Shown here: positions 49,905 through 60,766 of the stretch, one piece after another
Numbering within the stretch: position 1 is the first letter of the stretch
Layout: each line of letters starts with the position of its first letter
Source: Margaritifera margaritifera
Taxonomy: Eukaryota > Mollusca > Bivalvia > Unionida > Margaritiferidae
Length of the DNA: 64,000 nt
Reading direction: 5' to 3'
Assembly (NCBI GenBank): GCA_029931535.1
Contig: JAQPZY010000833.1
Coordinates: 489,547 to 553,546 of the forward strand
Notes under the pieces: model-generated
Database searches by the model: none
What the model was told of the DNA's origin: nothing
The model's input: the letters and a program-made list of their open reading frames with translations, nothing else
Made by a program: the position numbers and the translations under genes

Positions 49905-50234
49905 TCAGCACCCTTTAGCACAAACACTGAAAATCACAGCGCATGTCTCGAACAATGGTTTACAACAGCAGTCAAGACACAACACGTACAAATTCTTCAG
50001 GTAGCCGCAGTTGAGTGCCAGAACTTGGTACAAGGGGGTGTAAAGCCAGACATGAAGAAGGGCAGTGTAGGCGAAGATACATCACCACTGGGCCGCCATG
50101 CACACCCCGCACAGAAGGGTTGCCAAACGGTAATAGCAGTCTCTCCAGAAGATGAAGGAGAGGATGGATAGGTTCCAGACACAATCAATGCTGTGTGCAC
50201 TGTCAGGTTCGGCCAAAACATCTTCTTGTCTGCA
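49905..50234 (-). pseudogene. Caveolin-like terminal exon with one in-frame TGA
   Basis: Read on the - strand, a pyrimidine-rich tract ending TTTCTTGCAG (AG at 50236-50235) precedes 109 codons and a final TGA at 49907-49905. The translation follows the caveolin family in order. A signature-like EDVLAEPDSAHS comes first. The scaffolding region is DCVWNLSILSFIFWRDCYYR. A hydrophobic hairpin (LATLLCGVCMAAQW to FAYTALLHVWLYTP) follows. The C-terminal Cys-rich part is LYVLCLDCCCKPLFETCA, where caveolins are palmitoylated. Caveolins are integral membrane scaffolds of caveolae. The frame is otherwise unbroken, but a TGA at 50084-50082 lies just after the conserved Trp of the hairpin, where family members have Gly; GGA to TGA is a single-base change. 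No upstream exon was found. It may be a recent pseudogene, an allele, an assembly error or, less likely, a readthrough case. The + strand frame 49821-50171 is its shadow. Confidence 0.8.
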
Positions 50235-51455
50235 CTGCAAGAAATAGTAGATATAAATGAGGAAAGTATTTTTATGAGAACATGTAATCTAAATCAGAGC
50301 ACCATCATCCCCCACCCCTGCCCCTCGTCAGCCGCCAAGCTTGCAGAATTTCTCCGCATGTTCATGGCTTGATCAGTACGCCTCTGAAAGTAATTATTCT
50401 ATTGAATAATGTACGACAAATAACAATAATTACATTGCTTTACGTGGACAAGGAATTTAACATGAAAATGTTCGTCTTTGAGAAGTCAAACATGTATACT
50501 GCATTTGTGTTCTTTTTCTAATGTATTTGTTTCGTTTGTAAAGTTAATTCCTTGTGTCTGAATTTTAAAAAATGGCGATTTGAGATATTTAAGACTAGTT
50601 AATAGCGCCATGGCCAACCCAGAAATAAGTGTTATAGTGTCCATGCATTGTGCATATTTGGTGTTCACTACATTATTCCTGGATACCACGAATGCACTTC
50701 AATATGTATGTTTCTACCGGGCTATAAACATTCTGAAATATTAAGCTGTCAGGTTATTCTAGCTGATTTATATAAACTCGAACTTAAATGTATTGCTGTA
50801 ATGGAAAGATATTAGAATAAAAAGCCCTAATTATTACTATTTTTCAATTAGGAATATAGAGACATTGAAAACGCAAATATAAATCACTTTATTCGTTGTA
50901 ACTTCTAAAGAATTTGATGGTGAATACAATACCTACATTTTCAACAACACATTGTCCTATTCACGTCTTATCATGTCAATACGAAACCATTCTCAATTTG
51001 TTCGCATGTAATTGTTTATATGATTTGTCGGGTCACCAGACATAACTTGGTCAATCTAGATTAGAATTCATAAAACCCTCTAGTGATAAATTAAAATTGT
51101 CTTTAACGTTTGAAATTGAACTCGATTTAAAGACGTAGATAACGAAACAAATAAACAATCATTTACCGTTATGGCGATGGTTATAGGAGATGGTGTAATT
51201 TACTTTTTAAAACTAGGTTGTTATTTTTTTTCCATGTCTATATCTTTGATTAAAACTGTAAACAGCAAGTCACTTAATGCGACAATTAGCAAAATACAAT
51301 TATCGGCTAATAAGATAAGAACGTGTCAAGTTGATTTGACAAACCAGTGCATTATGTTGACAATAACACCGGCAATGATGCTGCTGCTTTCTAGGATAGC
51401 TCGAACAAAGAGTTTATAATATTTGTTCATGCTTCATTTCACTTCATGTACAAAT
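50235..51455. other. No gene seen; would hold the intron upstream of the caveolin-like exon
   Basis: I looked for a caveolin N-terminal exon on the - strand and found none. A - strand ATG-initiated 23-codon stretch near 50370 (MNMRRNSASLAADEG) has no family resemblance. Otherwise AT-rich. Confidence 0.4.
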
Positions 51456-51459
51456 GACT

Positions 51460-52771
51460 GTGTTACTACTTCTGCCACCTTCAACTGTTCCTCCTGGTCG
51501 TGTTCCTTTTCCACCTCCTGTTAAAACTTTTACACAATATGCTATGGATAGAGCATGAGTTGATGCTATCATATCTATAGCTGTACAATTCGTTGTAATT
51601 GTAATACCTTTCTCTTTGGATAGTTGTTTTACCTTTTTGCATAATGGTAACTTATCTTTAACTTTTGAATGTACGTTTTTATTGCGTCTCTAAAGCTAAT
51701 CGCTTGTAAATGTCGAACTAGTCATGCTCTTTGGTTTCAGTATTTTACAACAGTTTCTGCAATTTATCTTTCTTAGTTGCATCTGTTTCCTTGATGACAC
51801 CCACTTTTAGTTTGACATACTGTTCAACGTCTGATTGCATGTGTTCGAATTTTGAATTGACTACTTCAACAACATTTACATAACCTCTTAGATCCCTTTC
51901 TTATTGCTGAGTAGTCTTTGAACACTTCCTTCTTGATCTGTAGTTTAATAACGGGAAAACACTTTTGCTAAAACTTTATCTAATTTTTTAATCAGTTTAA
52001 GCATTCATTGTTTAATTCGCTTGCATCATTCAAAATTTCTTCAACCAATTTTACCTCTATTTCCTCGTGAATTTATTTGCTGCCAGTTGGTAACTTATGG
52101 TTCTAGTGGGTGTTTGCATTGTGTTTCGTTTGTGTCTCTTAAAGTATGAAACATGTAATTTTTAAATACATGTTTAACAAATGTTTGTCCTTTTATTTTG
52201 TATTTGTTATCCAATTATTTCTTTTTTCACAACCAAAACATCTGAGAAATTCATGTCCATCTGTATTGGAAATACAGAGTAAGGGGGCTAACAGCTTATT
52301 CAGTCTAACCTTTTAAGAAAATTGTATTCGTTCTTTCTCTACTTCATCATTATACAATGTTTGTCCCTTAATTTCTAAATAAGGCTCAATTAAATTATAA
52401 TTGTGTTCATCTATGTTTAAATTATGTTTACGAAATTCTTTTTATGCATCCATAGTATATGCAGATTATATAATTGTAAAACCATCTTTTGATAGCTTGG
52501 AATCATTTAAATATGTTTTGATATCTTCTGTTGATTGAGTGTATTCATAATCATTTCTCTTATCGTCTTCTTTATGCACATCAAAATGTTTAAAAGCCTT
52601 TAAGCCACCTTCTGGCATTCTAAAACTATTTAAGTTGATCCAAAACAACTTTAAAAAGAATTGGGTTTCACAAAAGCAAAATAACAATATAATTAAGAAA
52701 GAAGAACACAAGCATGAATTAAACATGGATGAAATACAAATCGTGGAAACATATGAGATCTTTGTTAACAC
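51460..52771 (-). pseudogene. Decayed - strand coding of unknown mobile element (leftward arm)
   Basis: Colinear peptide blocks read leftwards with scattered stops. MPEGGLKAFKHFDVHKEDDK starts at about 52618. NLIEPYLEIKGQTLYNDEVE is near 52390-52330. LLCISNTDGHEFLRCFGCEK is near 52290-52230. YVNVVEVVNSKFEHMQSDVE is near 51870. KDKLPLCKKVKQLSKEKG is near 51650, then TTNCTAIDMIASTHALSIAY and a glycine-rich LTGGGKGTRPGGTVEGGRSS near 51500, ending before 51450. Residue usage is clearly protein-like and lysine/glutamate-rich. The CxxC pair in CFGCEK hints at a metal site. I do not recognise the family. The stops mean it is no longer functional. Confidence 0.45.
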
Positions 52772-52794
52772 AAGATCATTAAAAATGTCAAAGT

Positions 52795-52935
52795 GATTGT
52801 CAGGTGTATTCGTGCCAGCAGTAACATCCTATACGAGTAAATTTCTACCCCTTGATGATGTGAATGGATTACAGGCAGAGTTAAAAGAAAATCACATGAC
52901 ATCAAAAGGCGTTAGAAATGTTACTGGATTTTAAC
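52795..52935 (+). pseudogene. Start of rightward arm: unrecognised peptide fragment
   Basis: A coherent stretch reads VFVPAVTSYTSKFLPLDDVN and then LQAELKENHMTSKGVRNVTG before a stop at about 52932. It lies 24 bases from the divergently oriented start of the leftward arm, so a shared promoter region near 52.78 kb is plausible. Function unknown. Confidence 0.38.
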
Positions 52936-53158
52936 AGTTAGGTTGGTATTACCTCTGCCTGCATTGAGTGCTAGCTTGATGACATTCAAACACATAATTG
53001 TAAAAAAAAAAAGTCAATAGAGGATAAACAGAATGTTGATAAGCGAAACACTGAATATAATGGCAAATAAATATGTACTGGATACTTTGTAATCTACGCA
53101 TCTTTTCCTTTGACAATGGCTGGAACAACTTTTGTTATTACAGGAGTGTCCGACTACC

Positions 53159-53275
53159 ACACATATAAATATTTAAGAGAAGATAAATAAAACACACATA
53201 TAAATATATCAGAGAAGATAAATAAAAACAGATATATAACTATTTCAGAGACAATAGATAAAAACAGACTTAAAT
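53159..53275. repeat. 35-bp tandem repeat, three copies
   Basis: ACATATAAATAT starts at 53161 and 53196, and a variant GATATATAACTAT starts at 53231. Each is followed by TNAGAGA(A/C) and GATAAATAAAA. Located inside the unknown gene block. Confidence 0.8.
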
Positions 53276-53486
53276 CTCATCAATCATGAATTCAACAGTT
53301 TTTAAAGCTTCGATATTTAGTAACTACCCTTAAAATCATGTATACCTTCACCAAGAAATTTATTGTAAAATAACACTAAGGTTGGCAAATCAACAGAGTG
53401 GCAACATAACAGAAGAAGAAAGATCGACGTAGAGTTGAATTTGGTAAACTATTTGGAAAACGTTCACAGAAATTTAACAGAGCTAA

Positions 53487-53762
53487 ATGAGAGATGTTTC
53501 ATCATATGATACAAGTTCAAGTAGTTCCAAAAAATATTACTTGATAGGTGGTGGTATTGTTCTGTTAGGTTTGGTATAGATGCATACAAAGGGCACAGTT
53601 GTCTCTATTCTAAAATCTGTTAAAGAACAAATAGCTAAATTAGTTACTGTACCAAAAGAACAGATACATCCATATCTAGAAATGCTGCGAGCATATCCAA
53701 CAGTATCCAACAGTATCGAGAACCTTCAAAATAATAAATGGCAAGTGAGGCAAACAACATAA
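53487..53762 (+). pseudogene. Small single-span membrane protein with one in-frame stop, unknown element
   Basis: ATG at 53487 opens MRDVSSYDTSSSSSKKYY, followed by a glycine-rich membrane span LIGGGIVLLGLV. A TAG at 53577-53579 is immediately followed in the same frame by 60 more codons (53580-53762), which include VVSILKSVKEQIAKLVTVPK, an amphipathic helix. Together this is one about 91-codon protein broken by one stop. Upstream, 53410-53485 encodes a very basic stretch (QKKKDRRRVEFGKLFGKR). The next frame starts inside its 3' end (ATG 53738) in another phase. Such overlap is typical of compact viral or element genomes. The family is not recognised. Confidence 0.45.
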
Positions 53763-53932
53763 TTAACAAGATTTACACTGCAATGATGAATACATCTCTT
53801 ACAGCTACTTACAACATGCATTTGAGGAAGCTTATTAAGATTTCAACAGCTTCACTATCAAGCACGGTTTTTGAAGAACCCATAAAGGTTTTTGCATTTT
53901 ATGAGCCGGTTTACATTTTGACTACTCTATAG
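53738..53932 (+). CDS. Unrecognised 64-codon protein overlapping the membrane-protein frame
   Basis: It begins MASEANNIINKIYTAMMNTS at 53738, overlapping the previous frame by 25 bases. It is protein-like with moderate hydrophobicity at the C-terminus (VFAFYEPVYILTTL). Further in-phase sequence after TAG is not convincing, so it may be truncated. Part of the same rightward series. Confidence 0.35.
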   Translation: MASEANNIINKIYTAMMNTSLTATYNMHLRKLIKISTASLSSTVFEEPIKVFAFYEPVYILTTL

Positions 53933-54149
53933 CACAGGGGCTCATAGCAGTCAAAATAATTAAGTAAATGAATAGCTTAAGCAATAAACAGCATAAGTCA
54001 GAAGATAAGTGGACCTAAGGAGGAAAATTATATTTCAATGTTTAAAAGCAAAGCAAAGAAAACCAAAGCAGTGAAATCAAAACCTTGAACACCTACACAA
54101 ACAACTAAACTAGCCTAATAAATATGTTACAAAGGCTACATATAAGCAG

Positions 54150-54770
54150 TCCATTTCATACCTTTAAATGGGAGAAAAAATGACAAGTTCACCACTATTG
54201 TATTACCTTCAGCTACGTCTCCCCCAGACAATGGTATTATTTTCCGGTTGATAAAGAGATCTAATGTTGCAGATGTATCAACAAAGGGTACAAAACAACA
54301 TATACATGTTTTTTTTTGTTTTTTGTTTTTGTTTTTTTAATGGGTAGAGTTTAGCATGGCGGCTGATTTAGGTGGTATGGGTTTTTGCAGCTGCTGATTT
54401 AGGAGTTGCGGTATTAGAAACAAGATTTATTATACCTTTGGATTTACGCAGGGTTAATGCAACTTTACTAGGGTGTGTGGTTAAAACTTTTAAAGAAAGA
54501 TTAATATGCAACAAAGCTGTAAAACGTAATAAGATAGCTATCTCTGCCATAAGTAAGTTGAACAGTAGTAATGATATGGTACGACAATATGTGATAAAGA
54601 AATAAGTGATAGGGTATTTAATATGGTAGTTGCTGAGAAAAACAAATAGAAAGAGATGAAAAATTAAATCAAGAACAAAGTTGGCAACACAGAAAGCAAA
54701 TATATGGAAGAGCTAAATTAGACTTTTTATAGGAGGGAAAGAAAATAAAGGAGAAGGAAATTGTTAGAGA
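54150..54770 (+). pseudogene. Unrecognised coding remnants, middle of rightward arm
   Basis: A peptide block (NDKFTTIVLPSATSPPDNGI then FRLIKRSNVADVSTKGTKQH) lies at about 54163-54297. A 77-codon frame at 54372-54605 reads DLGVAVLETRFIIPLDLRRV then NKAVKRNKIAISAISKLNSS. A charged helical stretch (RDEKLNQEQSWQHRKQIYGR and EKEIVREVYNKYEF) follows to about 54790. A frameshift near 54372 is suggested because MAADLGGMG begins just upstream in another frame. No family is recognised. Confidence 0.38.
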
Positions 54771-55089
54771 AGTTTACAACAAATACGAATTCTATATTTA
54801 ATACATGGTAAGTAACGAAATAAGTGTGAAGAACAACATGAACAATATAAACAACAGTAAAGGATACACACTGAATAGAAAAGCTTTAACTCTCGGCTGT
54901 ATAAATGTATCCTATACAAATGAAAGATTATATTAGAATAGATGGAATTCCTAAGAAAGAAATTTATTTTTTCAAGTTGGATTGACAACATAAATGGTAA
55001 TTTATCCATTTCGTTACAGAGAGTATAATATTGATGGTTATTAAAATATTTCCAATAAACTTAAGAATAACCTATTCTTATACACGCCC

Positions 55090-55320
55090 GACAAGAATAA
55101 AGCACAAAAGACTGTTTTAATTATATATCGATTTTTTTGCAACCTTGAAATATATATGAACAAAGTCAAAAAAGGTCAAACTACTAATAACAACGATGAA
55201 GAAAATATTGATACAGAGTACTTGAAAAACAATAACAAAGTTTTCATCACTCCGAGTGATAATTACACAAAGTTCATAAGCCACTATAACTCTAAGTTGT
55301 GAGGTCGGATTCAATAGCCA
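55090..55320 (+). pseudogene. Unrecognised coding fragment
   Basis: One frame reads DKNKAQKTVLIIYRFFCNLE, MNKVKKGQTTNNNDEENIDT and NNNKVFITPSDNYTKFISHY before a TGA at about 55301. Hydrophilic, with asparagine runs. Same direction as its neighbours. Confidence 0.33.
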
Positions 55321-55601
55321 AAGATCAAACCAGACAGCTACTGAACCAGATACAGTTTCTGGATTTTTTAAACTTTAAAATTGTTACATTTTCCTAGATC
55401 AGATCAATAACACTACAAATTACTCTGCAATGTATTCTTTATGTATGTTACAGTCTATTACATTTATTTTCCTGGTGACTGTATTTCATACAAAGTTAAC
55501 AGCCATTAGAAGCAGCAATAAAGTTGTATCAAACAGAAATTGAATATTAGCATTAAAAGTGAAGACCGAAAGGTAACAGATTTCTACGGTATTATTGTAA
55601 C

Positions 55602-56226
55602 ATGTTTGTTCGCTTTAAAGTAAATAACACAATGGAAGAGACTGGCGAAAACCAGATACTAACCAAATCAACAAGCACTCACTTAAACTTGAATATCCAC
55701 TGTATCACAAAATTATGCAGTCCGGTAAAATCAACTGATGCAACTACTAGACAGTACAAAAGCATGTTGATACTCAAATACGTAAGAATAAAGAGAATAA
55801 GTAGAAAACAAAGTGTTATTGATTTGATTAGAGCATTAGCCAAGGAACTAATAAAATTGAAGCTGCAAAAACAGACTGAAGAAATCAAGCAAAACATCAT
55901 TGATGCACATGACATGTTTAATGCTATAAAAAAATCTTCTAAACCGTAAGACACAGAGCAAGTGAGAAAGCAGATGAAAAACCTAACATTCAGTAATCTT
56001 GACAACGAATTGAACACAAAATATAAAACTCACAGATAGGTGCATTAGACAGTGACGTTGCAAAAATAAAGAAATATCGGGAAGAATACAATGATTTACA
56101 ATTACAGTTAGAACAGTTAAATAAAGTCATAAACAAATAAAAACAACAAATCGATCAGGAGATTAGAAACCTGGTTAATGACCTTAAAGGATATGTATTA
56201 AAATTGGAAGTCTATAAAACTGCCTA
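55602..56226 (+). pseudogene. Coiled-coil protein, unknown element, 3' end of the rightward arm
   Basis: The 115-codon frame 55602-55949 starts MFVRFKVNNTMEETGENQIL. It contains SVIDLIRALAKELIKLKLQK and EEIKQNIIDAHDMFNAIKKS, which are strong heptad patterns. After its stop, protein-like sequence continues in other phases with a further coiled coil (VAKIKKYREEYNDLQLQLEQ near 56065 and EIRNLVNDLKGYVLKLEVYK near 56160) to a TAA at about 56226. It is the last recognisable part of the 51.4-56.2 kb block. Confidence 0.42.
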
Positions 56227-57540
56227 ACACTAATACTTTCTGACAGTTTCAAAAGAAGAATGATTTAATAGAAATAATCGAAAGACAGACAAGAACAAGA
56301 AAAAATAACAACGCAAATGAAAGTATAATCAGAACTTTATTTATCATTTATTATCAATGTTTTAAACTACAAAATCGAAATTTCGAAAGAGCAGGCTTTA
56401 ACAACTCTCATTTTTTCAAGGTTTCTAGGTCTAAGTTCTTGGCATACAGTTTCTGGGATTTATTTATGTAGTCTTTTCCCCCGTGTATACGTTTTTATTG
56501 GGGGTGTAGATTTCTATGGCTGGGTATTTTCCGTCATAACCCAAAGTTAAAAAGAACGTTTTGGGGGAAGTAAAGCATTGTGTACAAACAATGAATAGTG
56601 GATGGAGTTTACCTTTGCCGATGCTACTCTCGCTCCTTCGGAACAAGTATGTGCAATGTTGGAACGTTCCAAATACAATTTTAATGAAAGCACACAGCAA
56701 GCTTTACTTTCCTTTGCATAAATTTGCATAAATTTGTTAATCCTAACTTCTATTACTAGTGCAATTAGCTGTTGCCAAACTGATTCAAAAAAATATCTCC
56801 CCTTATATACAGCTGCTTTATCCATACAAACATGAAAGTCTTTTTGAGGAGTGCTCGTTTGCGAAACCATCCGACGCATAGACTGAACTTTTTCTACATT
56901 TATCTAAAATCTTTGGTCTAAATTTCGAATGAAAGGCAAATTTTGAAAATAGGAGCTATATTTTAAATGATATATTAGTGAAAGTAGCTCCGTTGGTCAA
57001 ACAGAAGCTACCGGTAATGAAAATGACTCAAGATCGACCGTTTTAAACGGTTTGACAAAGACGACCAATCAAGGGCGATAGACCTAAACTCCTAGCAACA
57101 GACTAACAACGATTAATGTGAAAATGACCTCAACTGTAAAAACCCTGTACATATGAAAATAATCTGTCACGTTTGTAAAAAAAAAAAAAGAAAGTGTAAA
57201 AAAAATGTTTAATTCCTACAAACAGAAAAAACATTTGTTGATTTTTGTAAAAGAAAAATAATTTACCATATTTTTGAAAAGAATGTTAAAACTGTAAAGA
57301 CAAGAAAGTCGCATAAGGTCAGTGCTTTATCCTCTTAGGTCTATTAAGTCCCCATATATCTGATAAGAATTTGACTACATGTTTGAAAATCAACTACAAA
57401 TGTATAAACTGTTGGTAACCTATGTTAAAAAATAATTTACTATATATGTGAAAAGAAATGTTGTAAAAATAGTTTAGAAAATGGACTTTCTTCACATTTT
57501 TAATTCGCTATCCTCCAAAGTCTCCTACGTTTCCCATATG
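56227..57540. other. No confident gene; self-similar AT-rich stretch 57120-57540
   Basis: Overlapping - strand frames at 56464-56879 have mixed composition and no motif. From about 57120 a loose motif (CATATxTxTGAAAAGAAT then GTAAAA) recurs about three times. This looks like a decayed prelude to the direct duplication that follows. Confidence 0.4.
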
Positions 57541-57544
57541 TGTG

Positions 57545-58115
57545 AAAAGAATTTAATAAAACTTTTAACAATCAGCCTACAAAGGTCAAAGTCTTCTATT
57601 TATCTGCAAAATGTAGGTACACACAAATGCAAACAATGTTCCTTACAGATGTGATAAAATTACCTATGTGACAAGATAATACGTTAATGGTGAAAAGAGG
57701 GTCTGCAACTAAATTAGTTAATTATCATCGGATGTCCAATCATTTTCTTATACTCATCATTTATTTTAGATATTCTCAATTTCTTTATCAAATCAACATA
57801 GGAACCTATGTTTCATGTATTTAACATAGCCTTTTCACATTTGTTGTTGATTGTTATATATGACAAACTTCTTTTCACATATACATACTATTTACATTTG
57901 AAGGAATTTTCACGTAGCACGGTGCTATAAACGATAACCTACCTTTAATTATTCATTTATCTCATTTAATTTACCTTTAATTATTCATTTATCTCATTTA
58001 ATTTACCTTTAATTATTCATTTATCTCATTTAATTTACCTTTAATTATTCATTTATCTCATATCATTTATCTACGATATTCTCTTCATGCTTGTATTTGT
58101 AGCTGTAATTTTGTG
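57545..58115. repeat. Direct duplication, copy A, containing a 32-bp satellite
   Basis: It matches 59635-60135 in the same orientation. Shared phrases include GTGACAAGATAATA-type, AATCATTTTCTTATACTCAT, ATCAAATCAACATAGGAAC and CATCTACGATATTCTC with its TATCTACGATATTCTC variant, plus CTTGTATTTGTAGCTGTA. Within copy A, ACCTTTAATTATTCATTTAT begins a 32-bp unit repeated about four times at 57941-58070. Copy B has a single degenerate unit there, so the satellite expanded after duplication. Confidence 0.88.
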
Positions 58116-58149
58116 GCTTACATAACTAATTACCAGCTATACTTTTAAT

Positions 58150-58270
58150 ATTGAGGAATAAGTATTGCCGAGGGCTATGTGAGCAATGTACCTTGCCCAG
58201 GGACACAATACAACAGTGGACCTGTACTGACCTGCAAGCTCGGCGCCCTAACTTTGTTGCCAAAGCGGTT
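58150..58270 (-). mobile_element. Probable third SINE copy, 3' body only
   Basis: The reverse complement reads TGTGTCCCTGGGCAAGGTAC and AGCCCTCGGCAATA, matching the GGGCAAGGCACTTT and GCCTCGGC body of the 39.2-kb SINE. The tRNA head is not clear. It overlaps the 58151-58354 frame, which is therefore not a gene. Confidence 0.5.
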
Positions 58271-59634
58271 GCCCATATTATACGAGAGTCACACAAACGT
58301 CAAGATTGTTCAAACGCTATTTTGTTGTCATATACAACAATTCTCTATTCATAGTTGCATGTTCAATTGGAAAATATAGTCCGAGTTTAAGTTTGAAGCT
58401 GGCCACCAGCGCAAGTATGTCGAAGAAGCGAGGGCGGAAAGGGCGGGTACTGTTGTCCAAAATATTTTTGTCACAATATTTACTCATTGCAACTATTCAA
58501 AATGCACCAGAAAGCATCCCTTTTGGCTTTAATTTTCGAAATTTCTCGCGTGGAGATACTCCCACAGACCATCTTGGCAGTGACGATATTCCAGACCAGC
58601 ATTCTCGGCGCTTCTTTAGCGCTGCCCCCACCAGAACACCCGAACAGCAAGATAAACATTAATATCATCCCCACCCAATATTCGAGCACAACACACAGAC
58701 ACCAATTATAAATAAACAATCCATTCGATGAATTGTGTATCAGAGACAAATCCATATAAAGTTCATATTAGAAGTTCTGATTTTGAGGTTGTTTTCTGGA
58801 ATATAGCTTGCGCTATACAGTGATGTATAAAGTAGGAAGGGGTATCATGTAAATTACATTAACACCTTGTAAAGTAATTATATTCCATGAGCTTATAATC
58901 TTAGAAATTATTTCAAGTTACCAATTCTAGAGAGAATTAAAGATTATACGACAAATGTGCCGGGTTTTTTGCAGCTTTATTTAATATTGGTATATAGCGA
59001 ATTTGTTATCTTGACTTATCTAATTTCCCTGTTGGCGTAAGTAACTAAGACAAATTGGACCACAATTATTGTGTTGACGAAAATGAATGACTACTGAGAT
59101 ACACGAGGCAGCAAGTAAAGTTAAATAACTACCATTTAAACTCCTGTATATACCCCAGCAGATATAATCCCTAAGAAGATAGACAGATGCTTAAGTTTTA
59201 TTCAAATTGTAGGAATTTCAGATGTATTTTTTCTAATGATCAGAGTGTCGGAAAAATGTGTTACCGCGGTTCTCATTCGTATCATATCATATCATATCAG
59301 CTGTACCAGCCTTGCTTTAAGGGCTTATTTATTCTTCAGATTGAATATGAGAAAGACAGAGAACTCTTGCAGACAAATTGAGCTCTGTGGCCACCAGTGT
59401 GTTCTAAAAAATATTTCTAAAAATATTGATTGTATTTTAAAGCTCAAAATTCGATAAAGATTTACAATACTTCTACACAAACAAATCACACAAAATTAAA
59501 AAGGCCCTTATGAGATTGGATTCCGATCTATACAATGGAAAGATTCAAAAGTATAGTTACGATGAACAATTTCTAGGCACGACCTTCACTAAATAAAGAA
59601 TATATATAAATGATGATGCAAAGGATATATAAGA
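58271..59634. other. No confident gene
   Basis: 58380-58680 is more G+C-rich and has overlapping frames on both strands (58306-58662 + and 58480-58755 -). None has a family motif or splice-site pair I can defend. A 49-codon peptide with good composition lies at about 59451-59597 (FDKDLQYFYTNKSHKIKKAL), unassigned. Confidence 0.35.
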
Positions 59635-60135
59635 ATATGACAACATTTTTAACAATAAGCAACAAATGTCAAAGTAGTCTTTGAATCTGTAATATCTAGG
59701 TAACAACAAGTGCAAAAAAACCTGTTTCCTTTACAAAATGTGATAAAAGTTAGCTTATGAGACAAGATAATATTATAATGGTGAAAAGCGGGTCTGGCAA
59801 CTAAATGAGTTAAATTATCATCAGATGTAAAATCATTTTCTTATACTCATCATTTTCTTTTAGATATTTCTCAATTTATTGATCAAATCAACATAGGAAC
59901 ATATGTTTCTCATGGTAGTCAACGAGAAGGAGCTTTTTCACATTTGTTGTCGATTGTTATATGTCAAACTTCTTGCACATATACATCATTTTTACATTTG
60001 AAGAAATTTTCACGTCGCTCGCGCACTCAAACCATAAGTAGCCTTTACTTGTTCATTTATCTTATTCGGATCTATTATCGTTACATCTACGATATTCTCT
60101 CCATACTTGTATTTGTAGCTGTAGTGTTTTGTGAT
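59635..60135. repeat. Direct duplication, copy B
   Basis: Second copy of the 57545-58115 unit, about 2.1 kb downstream in the same orientation and roughly 80 percent similar by eye. The 32-bp satellite is not expanded. The 59944-60153 frame lies in it and is incidental. Confidence 0.88.
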
Positions 60136-60485
60136 GTTGTACAAATAGCTTAACACAAAAGCACGCCAGAAATGTGAGGCGTGGTGAACAGGTCAATCAG
60201 TGTTTCCTTACCTAAAAATGTTAACTATTCAAGAAACTTTGAGGCAAGAGTGCATTCAACAAGGTTACATACTCAATAACAGACTTGGGATAATCTCTGA
60301 AACCAAAAGTAAAACACTTGGGAGGTATACTTTCACCAAGGACTCTGAGATCACATGATCAAAAATGTACTTGCCGACTCATTTGTATCAAAAGTATCCA
60401 GAAAACAGAAACGTGTACTGGAAAGACAGGGATATATGATACAGGACTCATCTTGAGGTACAGAACCCAGCCTGGCAACAGGAAG

Positions 60486-60766
60486 TCAGACTACTGCAAA
60501 AGGCGCTAGCTGGACAGGCCATTCCAAGAGGGCGATCACTCCTACGCACAGGTTTACCAGGAGCCAGGACACTGCAGACAGAAAAGATGATCTTAGTCCA
60601 TTGTACACCAAGGACCAGTGCCCCAAGAAGACAGCAAATGAAAACACATAATACAGAAAGGAAAACTGTCGTGGGGTAAATCCGTAGGTAACACAGCGCA
60701 TGTTATCTGCAGTTGTGTTACCTGCTACCAGCCTGATGAGACCTATGGAGAGGTCGAAACAGATTT
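60486..60766 (-). CDS. Possible host exon: two-span membrane protein, unrecognised
   Basis: On the - strand a pyrimidine-rich tract ends in TTGATATTCTGAG (AG at 60768-60767). It opens a frame of about 93 codons to TGA at 60488-60486. The translation reads CFDLSIGLIRLVAGNTTADN, then GFTPRQFSFLYYVFSFAVFL, then SSFLSAVSWLLVNLCVGVIA and LLEWPVQLAPFAVV. It has two hydrophobic segments of membrane length and a balanced composition unlike surrounding AT frames. The acceptor-like site and open frame suggest an exon. An internal CTGGTAAAC could instead be a donor, giving a shorter exon. I do not recognise the family. Confidence 0.45.

Noticed and set aside
49821..50171. 116-codon + strand frame
   Set aside because: Antisense shadow of the - strand caveolin-like exon, which explains its composition.
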